Notes: a model not told the origin generated them from the letters alone. DNA of 64,000 nucleotides from Stercorarius parasiticus (GCA_013396915.1 VWZL01002056.1:592748-656747); one strand, 5' to 3'. Counted from the first letter of the stretch, positions 38,192 to 52,350 are shown. Program-made: numbers and translations.

Positions 38192-39316
38192 TTAGTGAAT
38201 ACCTAAAGTCTCACTTAGTCACAGGCACACATGAGAACAGGATCTAGGAGTCAAGAAGGACCAATATCTTTTTTGAAGTAGGCAACGGTCTCCATCGCTG
38301 AAATTAAAACATATGTGCAAGGAGACAACTTCCTACAGGAACTGCTAAACCAGCAGATTGGCACTGCCAGACCTGGGAAAGCTGCGCTGTGTTGGTATTT
38401 GTTTGTTCTGATTTGCTCTTTGGCTTCCTGGAATTTGTAGAGTTCAAACTCAAATATGTGGTGCCTAAAAGCAAAACAAGAATAAATCCCTATCTTACCT
38501 TTTTGTCAAGGGTTTGCTATTTATTTTTTCAGGCAATGCACAATCTGCATATGACACACCGCAAGTGGGAAGGCAGGGGTTTCGTCATTGTCTGGTCTCT
38601 GGTACGCTGGGCTCCCGATAGCTTCAGTGTTGTGGAAACTGAGGGATATTTACAGATGGATTTAGATGCGTAAGATCTGCTGCAAAAATAGATGTAATTT
38701 TAACATAACCTTATGCAAGAGGTGTATACATTCTTCTGCCTTTCGCCAGTGAGTTAACTGGGGATGTTGAAAAGTTATGTCAATCGCTCTTTTGCCAAAA
38801 GCCGTGGGGGAACTGCGGCACAGGCTTTTAAGTTTGACAACTTTCTGCTCTTGTAGAGCTAATCTGTCAAGCTTTTTTTTTTTTTAATAAGAGATGACCT
38901 TTGCATAGTGATGTTGATTAATAGGTTACCATACAAATGTAGTACAAGCTCATTGTTTGTTGGCTTATTTTTTTGAATGTTAACAGAGATGTAACAATAA
39001 CCATGTTCAAACACTTTGATAACTTGATGTACTAGGATGGCCAAATACTTCAGCTGTTTTTTGTGTTCTTTCATGGCTTTGGGACAGCTGGTAAACACTT
39101 GTTGCATTCTGCGTAAAGAGCGGAATCGACTGTGTTTATTGTTGAACAATATAGTGTTGATTTGGGGAAGAAAAGAATAAAGCAGCAGGGAAATAAATTC
39201 CTGAAGCCTGGCTCTGACCATTGTTTGGCAGCCCATCTAATATAGGAAGTCTTGTCTCCTCCTCAAAGTCCTTTGGAGTTCAGGACATGCCTGTCTTGGG
39301 TTCAATCTGCTTTCCC

Positions 39317-39481
39317 ATGTCTGTAATGTTTAAGTTTGTCCTGGTCTGTTCTGTGGCTTTGCTCATGCTTCTGTCTTGCCTGGTGGAGGGGAAGCCGCAA
39401 CCCCTTCCCGCAACAGCACTGCCACTGAGGACCTTCTCTCCCAAAGACCACACACGGCGTTTTACGTGGCTCCTGCTGTAA
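39317..39481 (+). CDS. Possible small secreted-peptide ORF (unproven)
   Basis: A 54-codon frame beginning MSVMFKFVLVCSVALLMLL has a signal-peptide-like start: a basic residue, then about 16 hydrophobic residues, then SCLVEG. It is followed by a Pro-rich, basic tail with no Cys. The frame is open upstream to an ATG at 39221. The stop TAA overlaps an AATAAA poly(A) signal at 39480-39485. I do not recognise the protein. Chance is a serious alternative, since hydrophobic short frames are common in AT-rich DNA and the first ATG context is only fair (no purine at -3). Confidence 0.15.
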   Translation: MSVMFKFVLVCSVALLMLLSCLVEGKPQPLPATALPLRTFSPKDHTRRFTWLLL

Positions 39482-40420
39482 TAAATCAAATAAGGCAGCC
39501 ACCCGTGTAGGAGTCATAAGAGCTGACTTTTTGCTTTGTCTCTGTGGCGGTTTCAATAGTGTGTTAGTACTCTGTATGCCCATCTAATATTAATGAGAGA
39601 AAAACCGGACACAATTTAAAACTTACATTTTATAATGGCTTCAGTGTTGCTTTGAAAGGAGAGATTCAACTGAATTGCTCTGCAAATTCATTTATACAGT
39701 TAATGATACATATGTTTACATGAAAAGCGGTTAAACATGAAGTGGTTTCTTAATGTGTTTACAAAAACTCAGTGGATGGGCAGTTAATAGATAAATTAAA
39801 ACGAAAAGGTTGCATAGTAGAAATCTGTAACTATGGGTGAAAGAAGATTCAGGTCACTAGAAATGTCTGTAATCTCTTTAATCTCTTGGATACTTAAAAG
39901 CTCTCTTAGAGCCACCTGAAAGGTTTTATGCACAAAAACCAGCACAAAACTGTCTGGTGTTATCGCTTGTACAGAAAGTTTGCTTGCCTGATAAGGGGAG
40001 TATGGTACCAGGAAGGCCAGAAGCCTCCAAGGTGTTACTAATAAATTGAGTTATTGCCTTTCTGTACCAGTACACAGTGTGTATGGAATGAACAAAGCCC
40101 CCCTGTGCCTCCTACTCTCTGTTTTTGAACTCTGCTAAGCGAGAGGGGGAGTTACCTTTATCTAGTGAATACATAAAGAAATAGCTTTGCCCATTCTAGT
40201 ACCCCTTTGAAACAAAAAGAAGCTGGACGTGGCTCTGATCATGGCTGTGTGCAGTCCCTCCATGGACTCTGAGCACTATTTTGTAATGTTGCCCTCAAGT
40301 ACTGTGCAAATGTATCAAACCCACTACGTGAATACATTTAAAATACAAGAAAACAGTGAGAGAACTTTTGAGATGTTTTTGGTTTGTCCAAAATAAAATA
40401 TTCTTCTGAATTGACAAAAG

Positions 40421-40482
40421 TGCAGGGGTTGGACTAGATGATCTCCAGAGGTCCCTTCCAACCCCTGCCATTCTGTGTGATG
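40421..40482 (+). mobile_element. CR1 LINE fragment (3' tail)
   Basis: GGGGTTGGACTAGATGATCT, CCAGAGGTCCCTTCCAACCC and CCATTCTGTG are the sense 3' end of a CR1, on the + strand. Only about 60 bp survive. The tail type (CTCCAGAGG) is the same as that of the longer copy at 60361 and differs from the copies at 33304 and 62839. Confidence 0.9.
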
Positions 40483-40670
40483 TATCCGAGAAAAGAACTT
40501 CAGTGAAATTCCTTGGATGCTGAGCAGTTGACCAAACTTCAACGCAAGTCAGGGCTTCTGACAGAAATCCGTCATAATTTTGTGAGGGGCTTAGTGGTGT
40601 TTTTCCAACTAGTGCTGATCAATATTGGTATACTGCAGTCCCTGTTTATGGGATGGGGAAAAAAAAAAAA

Positions 40671-40715
40671 AAGATACTGCTAAAAGAAAACTTAAGATAC
40701 TGCTATAAGAACTTT
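40671..40715 (+). repeat. Two-copy tandem repeat, 23-bp unit
   Basis: AAGATACTGCTAAAAGAAAA begins unit one at 40671, and AAGATACTGCTATAAGAAC begins unit two at 40694. The units follow directly on a poly(A) run. Confidence 0.7.
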
Positions 40716-43700
40716 TAGGCCTCACTCAATGTAGCTGTACTTTATTATAGTGCTATTGCAGAAGAGTAAAGTCCAGACTTTAAAGTGCCACTGGAAATTG
40801 TAGGCAATAGTATAATTAGATCAAATGCAAGATATGGGTATTTTTAATGTTGAAGTATCAAAATAATATTCTCTGGTCTGACAAACCTTTGGTGATGAAA
40901 AGAAATGCTTGTGCTGACAAGAAGTCAGTAGGTTCACTTGATAAATAAGGTTCACAATAGTGGACCATTGTATTTATTCTGGAGAGCCCTTATCACTCCT
41001 CTAGGATGTGAGTGTGGGATGAAGTTCTCTGAGCTGCTACAGGGGAAACACCATCCCTCGTTTGAAGGGTCTGTGCTTTCTAGTGATATGAAAGAAGATA
41101 TTTCTTGTTGGGTAGATAAATGAGATTAATACGTACCCATCTGGGCTTTCATGGCCAAATACCATGTATTCATGCTGTTCCGTGCACTCGCAGTAAGTTT
41201 CATGCTCCCAGGAAGTATTGGACTACTGCATTTTAAGTATTGTGACTGTATCTCTGCAGTAAGTGTGCTTCACTTCCAAAGTGCCAGAGCTGCTGCATGT
41301 ATGATAGAGCTACACTTGGATTTCCAGCATTATCGATGCACGGCATGTGACCCACAATATTGGGATGCTTCATGTATTAATAGGCTTACTGGGTATTGGT
41401 AAAGAATCAGACAAACTTGCCTATAACCAAAAGCAGCCTCAATTTACCATCCCTTGTTTTTCTTTTTTTTCTAAACGATAAACTAATTCTTACCTGAGTT
41501 TGTGAGTTGTGATATCGCGGTCCCATGTTCAACTACTTATTCACAAGATCCTCTCAGCTCATGCTATTTTTTCTGCGTTAGTCTATATTGTCACTTGCAA
41601 AACCATCATTTGCCTACAACTATGTATTTTTGGTACTATTTCTTCCTTGCAACACATGTCTAAAGACTTGGTTGCTGTGCATTGTGTTTCTAGTATGAAG
41701 CTGTGGAAGTCTGTACAGCATAGTGCTGTGTCTCATGTTTTATTATTTGAAATAGGTTGCCAACTACAATACGTGTATATTTAATTTGTCTAAAAAAACC
41801 TGTTGGCCGAATTTTCACACTTAGAGTTATTCAATTTACCCTAATGGTCTTTAACTGAGAGTTATGTTCACACAATGGAGGATAAAATAGACTGAAATTT
41901 TTTCCTCAGAGCTATTAAATTTTTAAACTTGATGAGTTCCCACCCAGACAAGAAAATACAGGTTTCTGAGTGTGCCCCGTATACCTGGCAAATCTGGCAA
42001 TCAGGAGCTAGATTTGCTGAGACTACTGGAAGATGAAGGAATAGTATAAAGCAAGAAATGATGAGAGGAATGTGATTATTCCTAATCTAGAGAGATTGGA
42101 GAGCTGGATGACCAGCTTGTGTCCAGGTGACATCATGACATAACTGTGCTGAGGCAACTCAGGGGCAGCGGACTTCTGCGTCTGCTCAGCAACAGCACCT
42201 TGCTAGATAATACACTGCACTTGTTTCCTTCTTGGAACTTGAGGGCGAATCAAAACTTTCAGATGCTGTAGTTTTGTTCTTGATTTCTTTATATTAAAGA
42301 ACACCCGCAATCCCCTCCACTCCCCGCAAAAATACCCCAACAACCCTTCCCCCCCCCAAAAAATACCCCCAAGCCCTAATGTGTTTAAGGGCATACTTTA
42401 TAACTAAGCACTACTAAAGAATACATACACTCAGTATGAAGGTGGACCACATAACAGCATTGAGAAACCTATACTGAAAATGGTTTCATTGTGCTAAATA
42501 TGAAGGGGCAACCCAAGGGGGTTTCATTTCAGTAAAGCTTATTGACTATAAATAGGCAGGACAGAAAAGCAAGCGAAAAGGAAGAATAGCCCTCTGCTGT
42601 TTTAAATTTTTTTTTTTGTGAAAGTAACATAAGCCTTTAGTCCAACAAAGCAGAAACTTGCTTTATTTGACAAAGAACAGGCTCAAATAATAATGAAATA
42701 AATTGGGCTTAAGCATATGCTCTCTGTCTTCCTGGCTAGACATGCATTTTGCTGAATCAGGGTGTAAGTGACTCACTGGCTGCAGGAGAACCAGGGACAG
42801 AATCGGACTGGTGCTCTAACCAGAAAACCATGTCTGTCCTGAAAAGCATGTCCCTTCCGAATGAACTACTCAGGTCAGCTCCTTCTGAATAGTCCTTAAG
42901 GTACATGTGTTGTGCAGCCATTTCCTACGAGGCATTAAATTTTTTTTTTTTTTTTTTGAATCTAAGCAATTGCATGGGGGCATGTCGTTTTCAATATTGT
43001 TCTTACTGAAAATTTCTGTATGAGGTTTCTCTTTAATTTCTCCAAGAGCTATGCCAAAGGCTTAGAAACCACTTTTTCTCTATGCGTTTTAATGGAGGAA
43101 CAGCAGCTGTGCTGAGGCAAGCCTCAGGTGGCCCATGCGCCGAAACACAGGGTGTTTGGAGAGGTTAAAGGCAAGCGCTGAAGGACAATGCAACTAATTT
43201 CAGTGAAGAATCACAAGCAGCTTAGCTGAGAAGTGCTGAGGTTGCTGGCCCCAATGTAGCAAAGCACTTAAGCAGGTGTCAGGTTTTAAACATGCGAGGT
43301 TTTTCATTTTGGTTCCTATGAACATCCTTAAGTACTTTGCTGGATTGGGATCCTGGCAGGACTGAAACCCTGGACATCTTTGCACATTAAGCAGTGTAAG
43401 TTAAAGCAAGAGTTTCTTTGGATTTGCAGTTTTTCCTTAAATTATGTAACACAGGTATGCTATTTCTCTTTTGGTGGTTGTTTCTTTTTGTGCTTGAAAG
43501 AGTTTACTGGTTTTTATAATATTTAAGATTCTGCATTTTCTTGCTATCAGAGATGCAAACATGTTTAAAGAGCTTGAAAAAAATCCCCAGCAAAACGCAC
43601 AAAACTAAAATCAACAGAAAATACTCCTCTTGCAGAGCTTTGAGACTGTCCATAGAGAGAACTGCAATCTTGTCAGATAAGTCATCACAGAGAAGGAGTT

Positions 43701-44628
43701 ATTTGTATTATGGCCTGCAAAAAAGAGGTGAGTGTGAGAGCTATGTTTGCACTTAGCATGAAGCCAAAGCTGAGCTTATGCTTTTCCATTGAAACGAAAC
43801 GTGCCCAGGTAAGAACTCACAGCTAACAGCAAGCCATCATAAATGATGTATTAGTTATACTAGAAAATGAGTTCAGTTGAGCTTGATTCTGCTTATGTTT
43901 CATGATTGCATTACCCCCCTCTGTGTCTCTTTGGTGATGATACCTTTCTCTTTTGTAAAGTTTCTTCATGCTGTTTTTATGTATTATTGAAGAAGGAATT
44001 GGGAGGCTGGATGGCAAATACTGTATGCAATTAATTTTTCAAAAGGTGTTAGTTGTAAGCATAAACCAGCTGAATTAAATGGTACGAACCATCAAATGAC
44101 TTTTCAGCATAGAACAACATATGTTCCTTCTGGCCGATGAGAAGGAAGTTGAACCAAGGCTGGGGGACTGTCACGATTCGAGAAGCAGGAGCTGGACTGT
44201 ACTTTCCCAGTTTGCATTCTCATAGCTTGCAGGCTTCCTGTTCTTCTCAAACAGATTTTTACACATTGATTGAGGGTCTCCTTTGGCTTGAAGGGAGGGA
44301 GAATGCAGCAGTTTTTCAGTGCAGAGGGAAACTATTTAGGCAGAAGGGTCTTGTTCCAGCTTTAGGTACTCTGTCTTCCCAGCTAATGAGTCTGTCTGAG
44401 ATAGATGGAATTCAGCAGTTCCCAGTACTGAAAACTGGGCCAAGGGGAAAAAAAAACAAAGGGGATATGATTTCAGGAATAATTTTACTTAATTAAAAAA
44501 AAATAATCTTTTTAACAATTAAATGCTGATCTTTTGGAAATGAGCACCATCACTGCTGTTCCTTCAGCTGGATAGATGTAAACTTGTAATTCCAAAAGCA
44601 TACCCAAAATGCGATACTACTTGCCTTA

Positions 44629-44649
44629 ATCACATCACATCACATCACA
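44629..44649 (+). repeat. (ATCAC)n pentanucleotide repeat
   Basis: Four uninterrupted ATCAC units. Confidence 0.8.
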
Positions 44650-46865
44650 AACCTGACTGTTATTTTGAGGTTGCATAGATTTTCAAAAGGGCTGAATTGG
44701 CCCCTTCATTTCTCTTCTAAAAATTCCATTTTGGTAGCGAAACATGATCTCAGCTTTCATTCCTTTCTCCGTTGAAGTAAAAGGAATGGAGTCTACTTTC
44801 AGCATTATGTCAACTGCTGGCCGAGGCTTTGTTTTAGTAATATCTGATATTCCAGTGGTATCCAAACTAGTAGGTAGGTTAGTGTTCACAAGAACTGAAA
44901 AAAAAAAAAAAAGTAGAGGCATGCACCATTCATCCCCTTGCAGGTAAGTTTATTAATTAGACGATGGTAAATGTCTCTTGGAGCAATTCTTTCACCTTAG
45001 CTCTGCTTGTTAGTCTCTGTACAGGTTACTGAAGAGGCAGCATGTGGAAATGTAGCAATCTTTTGGGCATTATGTATATTTGTTGTTTTTCTTTTAGGAC
45101 AAGTATGCTGGAGCTCAATGCTGTATAGAGGTGCAATGTGCCCATGCAAAGCTAAAGCCTTTACTGCTCCTCTGCTTTCTGCTGCAAGCCTACAGCAGGC
45201 AGAAATACACTTAACAGTCCTATAGATAGCTTGAAAAAGTGGCTTGTAGGATAAATGTCTGCTTATTTATTAAGATGGATTAAAAGACAGAAAAGTAAAT
45301 GTCATGTCTAAGTACTAAGCTGTGCTACTATGCTGTCAAAAACGAACTGAACTTTACACCTATATTATATTAGTCTGCTGGCTTCCTTGTTGTTCTTGAT
45401 TTATAGTTTTGAAAGCTACTTTTAAGCCTTAATGTGAGCATTTTTGTGTCACATAATCTGAAGGAAAAGCTTATGCTTTTAAAGGGAAGGATTTTTTTCT
45501 TATTAACTTTTTGGGTCACCTGGTTACTCTTAACTTTCATGGACTTAAACATGCTTGTAACTGTTACAGGATGAGGTGAACTTTAGAACCAAAATCTCAG
45601 TCTTTCAGTGGAAATGAACATTGCTTTCATTCATAGTGACAAGGATATCTATTTTTTGTTTTCTTTAAGTCAGACTATGGTAGTAATTAATTATTAAGTA
45701 CTATAACTATTATTAAGTAAGTATTAATTATGGTAGTAATTTATATGGTGTTTTACTAATAATGAAATGTTAATTTTTATTAGTTGGATGCTTTGTGTGA
45801 TCAAAGTTCTTTGCAGCACACAGCTCACAGTAAAAGTTCCTAAAAGTTGTAGATAAAGTTGAAAAACTTTCAGAAGTGCAGCTGAATATTTTTCTGCTTT
45901 ATGTGACGTCTTCAAATAATTTTTATTTAAAAATTATTCTTCTTATACCTTAGTTAATAGTGACAACACAAATGACTTTTTAACTGGCTTGATGATGACA
46001 AATTCTTAATATTTACAAAATTTATATTGTATATCCTGAAGAGGGCTTTCTAAATTATACAGTTTCAGTCTGTGCTCTGATCCTACAGAAAAGCAACTTT
46101 TAATTTCCACTTACTGGCCCTATGCTGAAGATAAGACCAGTGTGTGGGGTAAAGGAAGCGTAGCATTTACAACTGAGTTTTCTGTGTAGCAAAGTGGTAC
46201 GCAGAGATGCTGAGTTTCCCCAGTGGTGGTTCGTTGCGTCACTTGTGCTTAATTCTAGTGTACTGCCTACTTCAGGGCAGAGTATAAAAATTTCAGAGAA
46301 AGTAAAATAGCTGGAAATGCACATTAATAAACCTGGGCCATGGCATAGTATTCTTCGATTCTAGCTCTATGTGGCAAGGGGAGTGAGCAGTACTTTCAGC
46401 TGGTGTAACCTGGCACTACTCCATGATTGCCATCTCTTGTTGGCATCCATGCTGTCCTCCAGTAAAAGAGAAGCTGTTGATTCACCATAGGTTATGTTCC
46501 TAATGAATCTATATTACAACATTATATTTTGCTTCAGAAAAGTCATTTTCCAATTCCTACGTCAGATATGCGCTTTGTGTTATCCTGGAAGCCATATATT
46601 TGACACAGAAAATGAGTGTTAATCAAATTTAGAAAAGATTTCTGATTTTTTGCTGTGTTTTCTCCATTTGAAAATCATATGCCTTGAATATGATCTGATT
46701 CCTTGGGAAGGTTTTGTTCTTCAAGATCTGCTTCATGAGATCTACTTTCATTCGGAGAAAAAAATATTTGAAAACTTGTTCACTGGAATCAAATGGCCTG
46801 CTGATCATTAGCTGTCTTCAGAAGATAGCTGGAGTCCCAATGACAGATTAAACAGGTAGAAAATA

Positions 46866-46908
46866 CATATATATATATATATGTGTATATATATATATAT
46901 ATATATGC
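46866..46908. repeat. (TA)n dinucleotide repeat with central GTG
   Basis: Two TA runs flank a short TGTGTA core. The whole stretch is nearly self-complementary and could form a hairpin or cruciform. Confidence 0.9.
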
Positions 46909-49900
46909 AAGAACATTGCTGTTATCAGAAAGAAACCATTAGAAATATTGTAGGGAGTGATCTTTGAGGGCTGTCTGGGTTATATACTTGCCCAGGTGTT
47001 GCAGGTGGGAAAGCAAACGTATTCAAAAACGCAAGCACAGGAAGAATTAAAACTAGGTCAATTTGTTCTCAAAGATCAGGATCTGAGTAATTTGCAAATG
47101 TCAACTTTCTTCATATAAAGGAACTATACTGACAAGCATTCACTGCATATAGGATTTAAACATGTCTTTTCAGCCTAAATGCAAGGAAGGTTGAAGGCAT
47201 TGATTGTACCAATAGTGGACCGACCTTTGGGTGTTTCATTTTTTCCACCTCTTGTTTGTTACAGGACAGGTGAGATGTTTCACGATGGGTGGCTGGTTGT
47301 TTTTTGATGGCAGTATTTATTATGTGTCAAAAAAATTGGTCTGATAACATGTGATGGAGCAAGCAGCTGCAATGGTTGATGTCAGTCCCTGCCACAGCAG
47401 TGGCGGACTGAAACATGTGCTCTTGAGTTTCTTAGACTTGTGTTTTTATCAGTATGAGTTTAATGCATTGACCTGTAAAGTATTAGGGTAGGCAAAAGCC
47501 TGCTCCCGGGAGACACTGGCCACTAATACCAGAGCAAGCTGAGGACTGGTGTTATATTTTCTTTAAAAACCATGGTATTTAATGCCAGTCTTTTTCTTGG
47601 TGCCTGAAGAGTTTACTTATATTGGATTCTGTAACTGATTTTTCAAAAGTTAGTTCCAAGAGGCAAAGAGTAAATTTGTCATTTCAGTACTATCTCTAGT
47701 TTTGCTTTTTTCTGAGCTGTTTAGAACAGAAAGAAAACAACGATACAAGAATACCCAACCTGTGCTGGAGACTTTGGTTGCCTTTGCTGCCTCTGTTAGC
47801 TAGGCAACATGATGTACTACATCAAGGTGCAGATGTGCTAGAGATTGCAATGCTTGGAGTTTTCTACTGATGCTGTGATGGTTGTGTTGTATCCAAGACA
47901 GGGCAGGTGAGCAAAGTCGCTGTTGTCTCCAGGGCACTGTGCTCTCCAGGGAAGCAGAGCTAGATGCACTTAGGCAAATATTAGCAGTGAAGATGGTGAT
48001 CTGGCTGCTTTAGTCCCTCTACAGAAAATGTTTTCACATTTACATGAAACCCCACCAGAAAAGATCAGAACTGTTTCAACAGCTGTACTGAGAAAAGAAA
48101 GGCACAAAGTAAGCTCGAAACATAATTTCCTAGTCATTTTTGCATATTTGTGTCTTAAGAAACACACTTACCTTTGATTTTTTTTCTAGGTCTGATTTCT
48201 ATCCCTTGCAGTCTCTTCTTCCCCCTCTCCTGTACTCTACAAATATTCTGCCAAATCCAGAATAACAAGAAAATACGAAAATATACTAACTGTCTCTACT
48301 GAGGAAGTGGTTTCCTTAGAAATGGTAACCATATGAAAGCTATAAATGCTGATACCAAAACTATAGTTGAATATACGGATGTGGGCCCTGGAAAAAAGGA
48401 AATGGGATTGGTTTGCTAGCTAAAGGGAAAAATCTTGTTGTTGCCTAGGCTTTTTGCCAAAGCGCAGCTGAAGTAAGATTACTTTAGGTGTGTGGCAGCT
48501 TTTTCCCTTCTTGCGTTTTACATAAGGTGCTCGTAGGAACGCGGCTATGAAAAAAAGAAAATCTGGTTTGATTTCATATTTTTGTGGACTCATAACTGAA
48601 AAGGTGGGTGTATGCTTTGACAATTGTTGTCCCCCATGGGTGGGACGGGACTCCCAGTGCTGCCTTCAGCTGTGACTGGGCACTGCTCGGCTCCCTGACA
48701 TGGCTGCTGTGGTGTCTGGGCAAACAGAAACCGGATGCTGCTCTTGCTGGTCCCATTGCAGCGCTGGTGAAGGGGTCTGACAGCTGGAAGAGGTCAGAGG
48801 AGCAATTGTTGGCAGCAGAGTGGGAGATAGAAACCAGGAGACAGAGTATTGTTACACACAGAGCTCGAGCCTCCCTTCTTTCCCAAAGTGCCCATGCTAA
48901 CTAGCAAAGAGACTTTCCTGCTAGCCATGAGTTACAGTAGCAATTTAATATAAACATGGCATTGGTTCTTAGCCTGATCATCCGTGTACATGAGGTAGAG
49001 AAAAAGTTGGAGCTGGATTTCTCTAGAATTGTTAGAATATGGCTATGTTGTGCAGCACCGTTAGACACCAGCATATAGTCAGTGAGGTGCAGAGCTTTAC
49101 ATTCGTCTCTCAAGTAGAAAGAGATTTGCTGTTGAAATTCTGTTACCCTTCTACCTTATAAAGTATAAACTTTGGTACTCTTACGTCCACTTCATTGTCT
49201 TTTTTTCCTGGGACCTGCACTTTGATGTGAGTTACAAAATCAGCTAATTGATAGGTTCCCTTTAAAGGAAAAAGCAGGAATGGATATTCAGCAGTCATAA
49301 AAATGCTCTGGAGATTGCCACCTAATAGGGATGAAATAAAAAGCAGAAGCTGATTAGAATTCCATAAAATGGGATATTCATTTATTTATAGGAATTTGAG
49401 TCTTCATATGCCAAGTTTTCTAATTTAGTTCTCTAACTGTTCTCGATTTTAAGCACTTCTGGAGAAATCATTAAATGAAGGAAAAGTAAGAGGAATGTGA
49501 AGACCAAAATTATTCTGATTTACGAAAGAAAAAGGTAGCCAACATGGGTTGTCTGGTTGAAGGATGCATGAGTAAAATATAATGCAGAACTGTGCCCGAA
49601 ATGTGCTCTCCTCATTGCTGAAGCGTTGCCCCATGCCAGGGACTTACTGTCTCCACACAGACTGATGCGCTAAGCTAGAAGCATAGGATGCAACAAGACT
49701 TTTTCATGGAGCATCTTCTTTGCTTATTTTTCAGACCCAGGTTGTAGTCCTTTTCAATGCAAGTGACTCCCTAGAGCAGATTCCTCTTTTGCATCTCTTT
49801 TCTTACATCCTTCATGTGTTTGAATGCTCTTGCTTCTCCCCTCCCATTTCTAGCTCCTAAGCATGTGACTTAGAGCATTCATAGGACTTGTGAGAAGAAG

Positions 49901-49930
49901 GTGACCTCTGGCTGCTGAGAAAGAAAATGT

Positions 49931-50010
49931 AAAAAAAAAAAAACAAAACCCAAAACAAAACAAAAAACAAACAAACAAACAAAAACACACAAAAAAAAAA
50001 CCCCAAAAAA
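49931..50010 (+). repeat. A-rich (AAAC)n-type simple repeat
   Basis: Eighty bases of almost only A with spaced C residues, including CAAACAAACAAACAAA. No recognisable element lies next to it. Confidence 0.85.
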
Positions 50011-52294
50011 TTGCTGGACTTCCACTTCTACAGGGTTGTATAAACTAGCTGCTGACATTGTGGGGGACCTGGAAAGCCTCAGGGAATCATTCTACTTTGT
50101 GCTTGGTTCTATTAAAAATGCTCTGTGTATACTTTTTTTTTTAATCTATACACATGTGAATTATGAAAGTAGGAGAGGGGCCATTATAGGGTGGCATGCT
50201 TAATATCTTATATGGAAATGTTGCCTGTTCTTTTATTTATCTGAGTATTACTATATCTAGAAAACAATGTCAAAGGTTTTTTTTTTTTGGTGGGGGGGAA
50301 GCCTCAAAGCAAAACCTAGCAAAGCTCAATGTTATGGGAGCAGGGTTGGGCTAACTAATCATCATGCCATTTTCTAGCTGCTGTGTGTGCCTGACCCATA
50401 ATGTCTGCTAATTGTAATATGAGTGAAAATGCGGTGCACCTGCATAAGGTGGAAGGAAATTGTACTGCATTTTGGTACCATTTTACTGTGGTCTGCCCCT
50501 CAGTGAGGGATCTTCGGGTGCTTTGTAAATACTACTTGTAAATCAAGTCCATTTGGAGCAGTTAATGTCCTTGTTTTGGAGAAATTTGTGCACAACAGTG
50601 ACAGGGCTTTTGCTCAGGACAGTGGGTGTTGGCAGTCCCCGGGCCTCAGCATTCCTGTCTGTACCATCTCAAAGGAGATGATGTCAAGTGACTCATCCTG
50701 GGCCCAGGCATTCCTTCCAATAGTTGCTCTTGTATTTTCTTGGCAACAGTATTAGCAGCATTCTTAGGCCAGCTTGGCCATGCTGTCACTGCTGGTGTGA
50801 GTGGCCCACTGAGCTGCGCTCACACCGGCTGCACGGGCAGCTAGTACACCCATCATCACCTGGGCCTGGGGATGAAGGACTTCTCTGGGAAGAGCTTAGC
50901 AAAAAACTGAAGTGCAACATTGACTCCTCCTGCCTCATCCAATTCAGTGTCTTCTAACTTTTGCCACTCCAAGCAGCCTATTCTGAACAACTGTTCAGAA
51001 ATATGTATTCTATTTTGTGCACTCAATATTTCATTTCTAATACTGGGCAGTGTAGATATGATGTGTAGCAGCTTTATTGGCAACATACCTTGAATGTCTC
51101 AGTTGCTCTGAACTTTCCTGTTTAGCTGTCTGGGTGGGGGATTTCAGAACTAGAGAAATATAAATGTTAATTATTTGGTGTAGAGAAGTCTTAGTGAATT
51201 AAGTTATTAAAAATGTGGATCCAAATCCACATTATCCCCATTTTTTTCATCATTTTTTAATAGCTTGGGCTTCCTGGGTGATTTCAAGTCCCATGCTATG
51301 CATTTTCAACTGCTCTTAACTTACTAGATGAAGAATTGGCTTGCAATCTGGTTTAACTCAGTGCATTTCAGGCAGGTAATTTTTCAGCAGAAAATAGCTG
51401 GGGAACATTTCAGAGGATCATCTCATTTTTAAAGAATGTAAGTCCGAGACACTTCCTTGTGCACCAGAGAGAATGTGAGCAGATATAAGTATGTTTAGTT
51501 TAAGAGCAGTAGGGTGAACAAGGAAGACATTGTATGAAGAGGTGTAGGTCAAGTGGAGATGGCCAATAGAGACTGAAAGGCCAAAGTATTGCTTGTGAGG
51601 GTCTAGAATTCTTATTACTACTACATGTATTATTATAGACTCTAAAAGGTATTTCAAAGGGAAGGGATTTTTGAGTTTCTGCGAATAATAATGGAGTAAT
51701 CTTTGCCTGGTAAAAAATGGCAAAGCATCCATATTTTAGAACCACTGAGAATCTGGACTAAAATTTGCTTAATATATTTGGCTCTGGTAGAGCTAGAAAT
51801 TAAAATAAGATAAATCCTTCACGGGAGGGGGAAGGTAGCTAGCAAAATAAGCAACAAGTATCAAATTGCAGAAAATAGGTTCTGGAGCCATTGAAATGCA
51901 GACCTTCCTTAAGAATTCAGGAGCCATGTGTGTAGGAGGTCTTCTGATCAACCTAGACAGCATTTTGGGGTATATAGGCACCGAATGACAGTTAAATTGA
52001 GAATAGCCTAGTTGCAGTTAGCTGGTCTTTTGAGTAAATTCATCACGACAAACAGCCAGCCTGGAATCTTTGCTCATGGAAGTGAGTGAATACATACTAA
52101 GAGTAGGAAGGGTTTCATTGTGCCAGCAGCTTTAGAAGAACTGAAACAGTAAGAAAAGGAGAAAAAAAAAAAAAAAGAGTAGTCCATTCTGTAGCCTTTC
52201 AAATGTATCCTTTGAATACAGACAGTGGCTACAGTTGTATTTTCATTAATGTGTTGCTTGCAATTCCCCCGCAAATTTCACTTGCTGGCATAGG

Positions 52295-52350
52295 CAAGTG
52301 CAACTCCCATTAAACTTAGCAGGAGCTGTGCTTGCTGAACTTGGCCCTCT
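52295..52350. repeat. Possible fragment of an ancient amniote repeat
   Basis: AACTCCCATTAAACTTAGCA followed by GGAGCTGTGC and AACTTGGCCCT resembles a decayed common reptile/bird repeat motif (AACTCCCATTGACTTCAATG type). A second faint trace is ACTGAAGTCAATGG at 54079-54092. I cannot name the family, and the match is short. Confidence 0.25.

Larger units (their letters stand above)
33432..40420. other. Intergenic DNA, no gene recognised
   Basis: AT-rich, with A-rich simple stretches at about 34137-34170 and 38174-38191 and one ambiguous base at 34935. A paired E-box hairpin lies at 36194-36215 and a possible small secreted-peptide frame at 39317-39481. A 163-codon frame at 34474-34965 contains the N and shows no domain. 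Confidence 0.55.

Noticed and set aside
49931..50010. A-rich tracts (also 57898-57994, 38174-38191) considered as SINE or retrocopy tails
   Set aside because: No SINE body, target-site duplication or gene-like sequence is visible next to them. They are treated as simple repeats.
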